NCBI GenBank assembly: GCA_904063045.1
Contig: CAJFCJ010000007.1
Span: 1,929,404 to 1,993,403 of the forward strand
Direction of reading: 5' to 3'
DNA length: 64,000 nt
Source of the DNA: Dimorphilus gyrociliatus
Taxonomy: Eukaryota > Annelida > Polychaeta > Dinophilidae
Under the pieces are notes generated by a model that had not been told where the DNA came from, searched no databases, and saw nothing but the letters and a program-made list of their open reading frames with translations. Position numbers and translations under genes: made by a program. Below, in pieces: positions 61,898 through 64,000 of this stretch. The stretch's first letter is position 1; every line of letters starts with the position of its first letter.

Positions 61898-64000
61898 ATG
61901 TTTGACGTCCGACAACGACCGTTCGCGTTTTTCCTAGTACTCTCCATCGTATCACAGGGTAAGTAAAGAACAACTATCATTGATTGTAAGCAAAAATTAC
62001 GATTGAATAAGGTGATTATAATTAGTAAGGAGGGAGGTACTAGAAGGGGCGGCATACATGAAAGCGTTTAGCAGTAAAATACCGATTTTAAAGTGGAGGA
62101 CGTTCGATATCCGTAGCAAACAACTGCGATGAATGGTAGGGAAAGAGAAAACGAACGCGTTTAGCCGGCAGAGATCATTCAATTTGTGCGCAAAAGCGAA
62201 GCTCGGAGGCAGCGTCTAGTTGAATTAGAGAGAAATCTGTCGGACGACACTCTTATTAGTATACATTGCAAAGAAAAGAATCTATATATAAGATATATGC
62301 GCAAGTACATAAAAGCAAATAATGGTACATTTAAGAACACGGGGTATTTATAGATTGGTTGAGTTAGACATACAAATAGATAGATTGAATGATATAGACA
62401 AACTAGAAAGGGAGACAGAAGAGGATTACAACTGGCGTCCATTGCTAGAAAAAACGCCGCTAAATTGGCCTATTGACGGTTTATAGATGCGCGTACTGAC
62501 AACGTTAACTATATTCGCCGTATACTAGCGGCGTTTTATCGGACTTGATTGGATGTATCGATATCCAGGGAATTCTAATGCTCGTTCCTCTCTACACGAC
62601 TTAGCAAAGCTGTGTTGAAAGCATTAACCAAAGTTGAGAGTATAATTGACGAAACGTAGCTAAAATAATAGCACTACACTGATTATAAAGTCGAGTGTAA
62701 ACGACTAGAAGAGTATGTCTTTTCGCATCATCGCCTTTCTCGTATAGATATGAAGAATAAAGAACTTCAATGTTTTCCTTCATATACCTTATCTCGTTTT
62801 AAATCTAGTTTCGACACTTTAATATATTTATTAAAAGAAAAGATATAATCGGACTCGCCGCCTACAATCGATTAACGATCCGAAATCCAAACTAAGCCAG
62901 CGGCAAATATTCGATCTATAGATATGATAAATAACAAAGCAAAATTCATCAACAGGGCGTTTTTTACAAAGAGATGTTTGTAGCTGGGAAGAATTCCTTC
63001 CAAGATGTGAAAAGGACCATTTAATAATAATTCAACACGCCGAATTTGGCGCTCTTGAATCCGATCCGTGCCATTCAGAGGATAAAAGATTGTCCTCTAG
63101 TAGCTGTGTTTGGGATTTAATCGGTCGACTAGATGAAGCATGCTCCCTAAGAAATTCCTGCCGCTTTAAGCTTCCTCCTTTACCGAGAAAATATACGCTA
63201 AGATGTTCCAATTTTGGATTTCTACGCGTAAAATATGATTGCATACTGCCAACGCCGTCTAAGCAAATATGCGGAGTATTATCACCACGAGGTGGCAAAA
63301 TTATTTTTAATAAGTCTTGTCGAAAACATCTAGCTTGGACTATCACTGCCAAACCTGGACAAAGGATAAACCTTACTTTGCTCGACTTTACACAAAAAAA
63401 ACGCCCATTCTGTTTGCAAATCACTGAAGTCAAAAGAAAACGAAGCGTTTGTTCTAAACTAAAACGTCGGCAAAATTTTTACGAATCTACAAGCAATTCG
63501 CTAATCATCGAACCGTCCACTCAAACTAGTCAGCTTTCTAAATATATGCTCGAATACAGAATAGAGGGCTGTCCTAATATAAAACTTTCTAAAGGCATGT
63601 GGCAGAAGCGAAAAGAGAATCACCTTTATTATGGTTGTTCAAATAATAAAAAATCATGGAAGATTCATTGTAGAAATAATTTTGAATGGTCGGGAATGAT
63701 TCACAATTGTTCTACTAAACCTCTCGCTAGTGAGTAATTATATTAAAATATATTTCAAATGAGTTTCGTTCCAAAATTTTACTTTTTAGCAGGTCACAAG
63801 GCTGAATTTTGGCAAAGCGTTACTTGGGGATATATATCATTACCATATGGTTAGAGGGTATTCTTATAATACGTTTTTTTAATTATGTATTTTACGAGCA
63901 CAGGCATGTGGATTGTAGTCATCCTCACTACTGCCATTATACTCAGTGTTTCCATACTTGTCTGCGGATTAATTCTCATGAAAGCGTACGTTTTTTCTCA
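61898..64000 (+). CDS. SUEL-lectin, CUB and sushi-like single-pass membrane protein, 3' end beyond window
   Basis: Predicted cell-surface protein, no ligand known. Exon 1, 61898-61958, is short and encodes a signal peptide (MFDVRQRPFAFFLVLSIVSQG) and is joined over a 997-bp intron to exon 2 at 62956-63729 in phase 1. Exon 2 carries a galactose-binding SUEL-type lectin domain (HLIIIQHAEFGALESDPCH to YTLRCSNFGFLRVKYDC), then a CUB-like domain (CGVLSPRGGKIIFN, ITAKPGQRINLTLLDF) and a sushi-like cysteine module (GCPNIKLSKGMWQKR, GCSNN, CRNNFEWSGMIHNC). Exon 3 starts at about 63793, exon 4 at 63904, with a membrane helix (WIVVILTTAIILSVSILVCG). The protein continues past 64000. Divergent from the SAM carrier. 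The family is conserved as an architecture; a vertebrate orthologue was not identified. Confidence 0.8.
61959..62955 (+). other. First intron of the SUEL-CUB gene
   Basis: 997 bp, much longer than most introns here. Nothing coding seen; it is framed by GTAAGT and tcaacag. Open frames on the minus strand here show no similarity. Confidence 0.6.

Noticed and set aside
1-64000. tRNA or rRNA genes, transposons, CRISPR
   Set aside because: No B-box-like or rRNA-like sequence, no terminal repeats with transposase frames, and no spaced repeats were seen by eye; a covariance-model scan could still find a tRNA.

Overview
This 64 kb window is nuclear DNA from an animal with a small, gene-dense, AT-rich genome. 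It holds 20 protein-coding genes, most of them cut by many short GT-AG introns (often 45-80 bp). The set is bilaterian: MED24, ATG9, SIM, DONSON, SPAG17, CCDC81, TTLL3/8, PCIF1, an iron regulatory protein and others. An IDLSRF-type neuropeptide precursor and a SUEL-lectin/CUB membrane protein suggest a protostome, perhaps a lophotrochozoan with a miniaturised genome such as a small annelid. That placement is weak inference. No bacterial, viral or transposon genes were seen.

Layout. 1-7.9 kb: MED24 (minus, C-terminus off the left edge), ATG9 (plus), RPF2 (minus). 9.4-13.7 kb: a PLAC8 protein (minus) and a sodium-coupled monocarboxylate transporter of the SLC5 family (plus). 14.4-23.9 kb: single-minded (SIM, minus) with a large non-coding domain that includes a CpG-rich block in one intron and a candidate 5' exon carrying an upstream ORF. 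23.9-26.8 kb: DONSON and an intronless MECR, in tandem on the minus strand. 27.2-48.3 kb: SPAG17, an IDLTRF neuropeptide/LDLa precursor, CCDC81, a small membrane protein, an unrecognised 267-residue protein, CAPZA and a TTLL3/8 glycylase; three of these are ciliary or centriolar. 48.8-54.8 kb: ARGLU1, PSMD11, PCIF1. 55.5-61.6 kb: IRP/cytosolic aconitase, OARD1, mitochondrial SAM carrier. 61.9-64 kb: SUEL-CUB-sushi transmembrane protein, running off the right edge.

The exon models were built by hand from splice sites, reading frame and family alignment recalled from memory. For MED24, ATG9, RPF2, PLAC8, SLC5, SIM, DONSON, SPAG17, the neuropeptide gene, CCDC81, the 267-residue gene, CAPZA, TTLL, IRP and OARD1 the exon lengths sum to an intact frame, which supports them. 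Several neighbours are divergent and share short intergenic spaces, which are likely bidirectional promoters (118 bp between IRP and OARD1).

The most interesting item is a 150-bp, phase-symmetric exon in the IRP gene. It lies where vertebrate IRP2 carries its cysteine-rich insertion and contains a Cys-Pro-Phe-His motif like the one reported as the heme-regulatory motif of IRP2, in a protein that keeps the Fe-S cysteines of IRP1/aconitase. If the exon is alternatively spliced, one gene could make both IRP1-like and IRP2-like forms.
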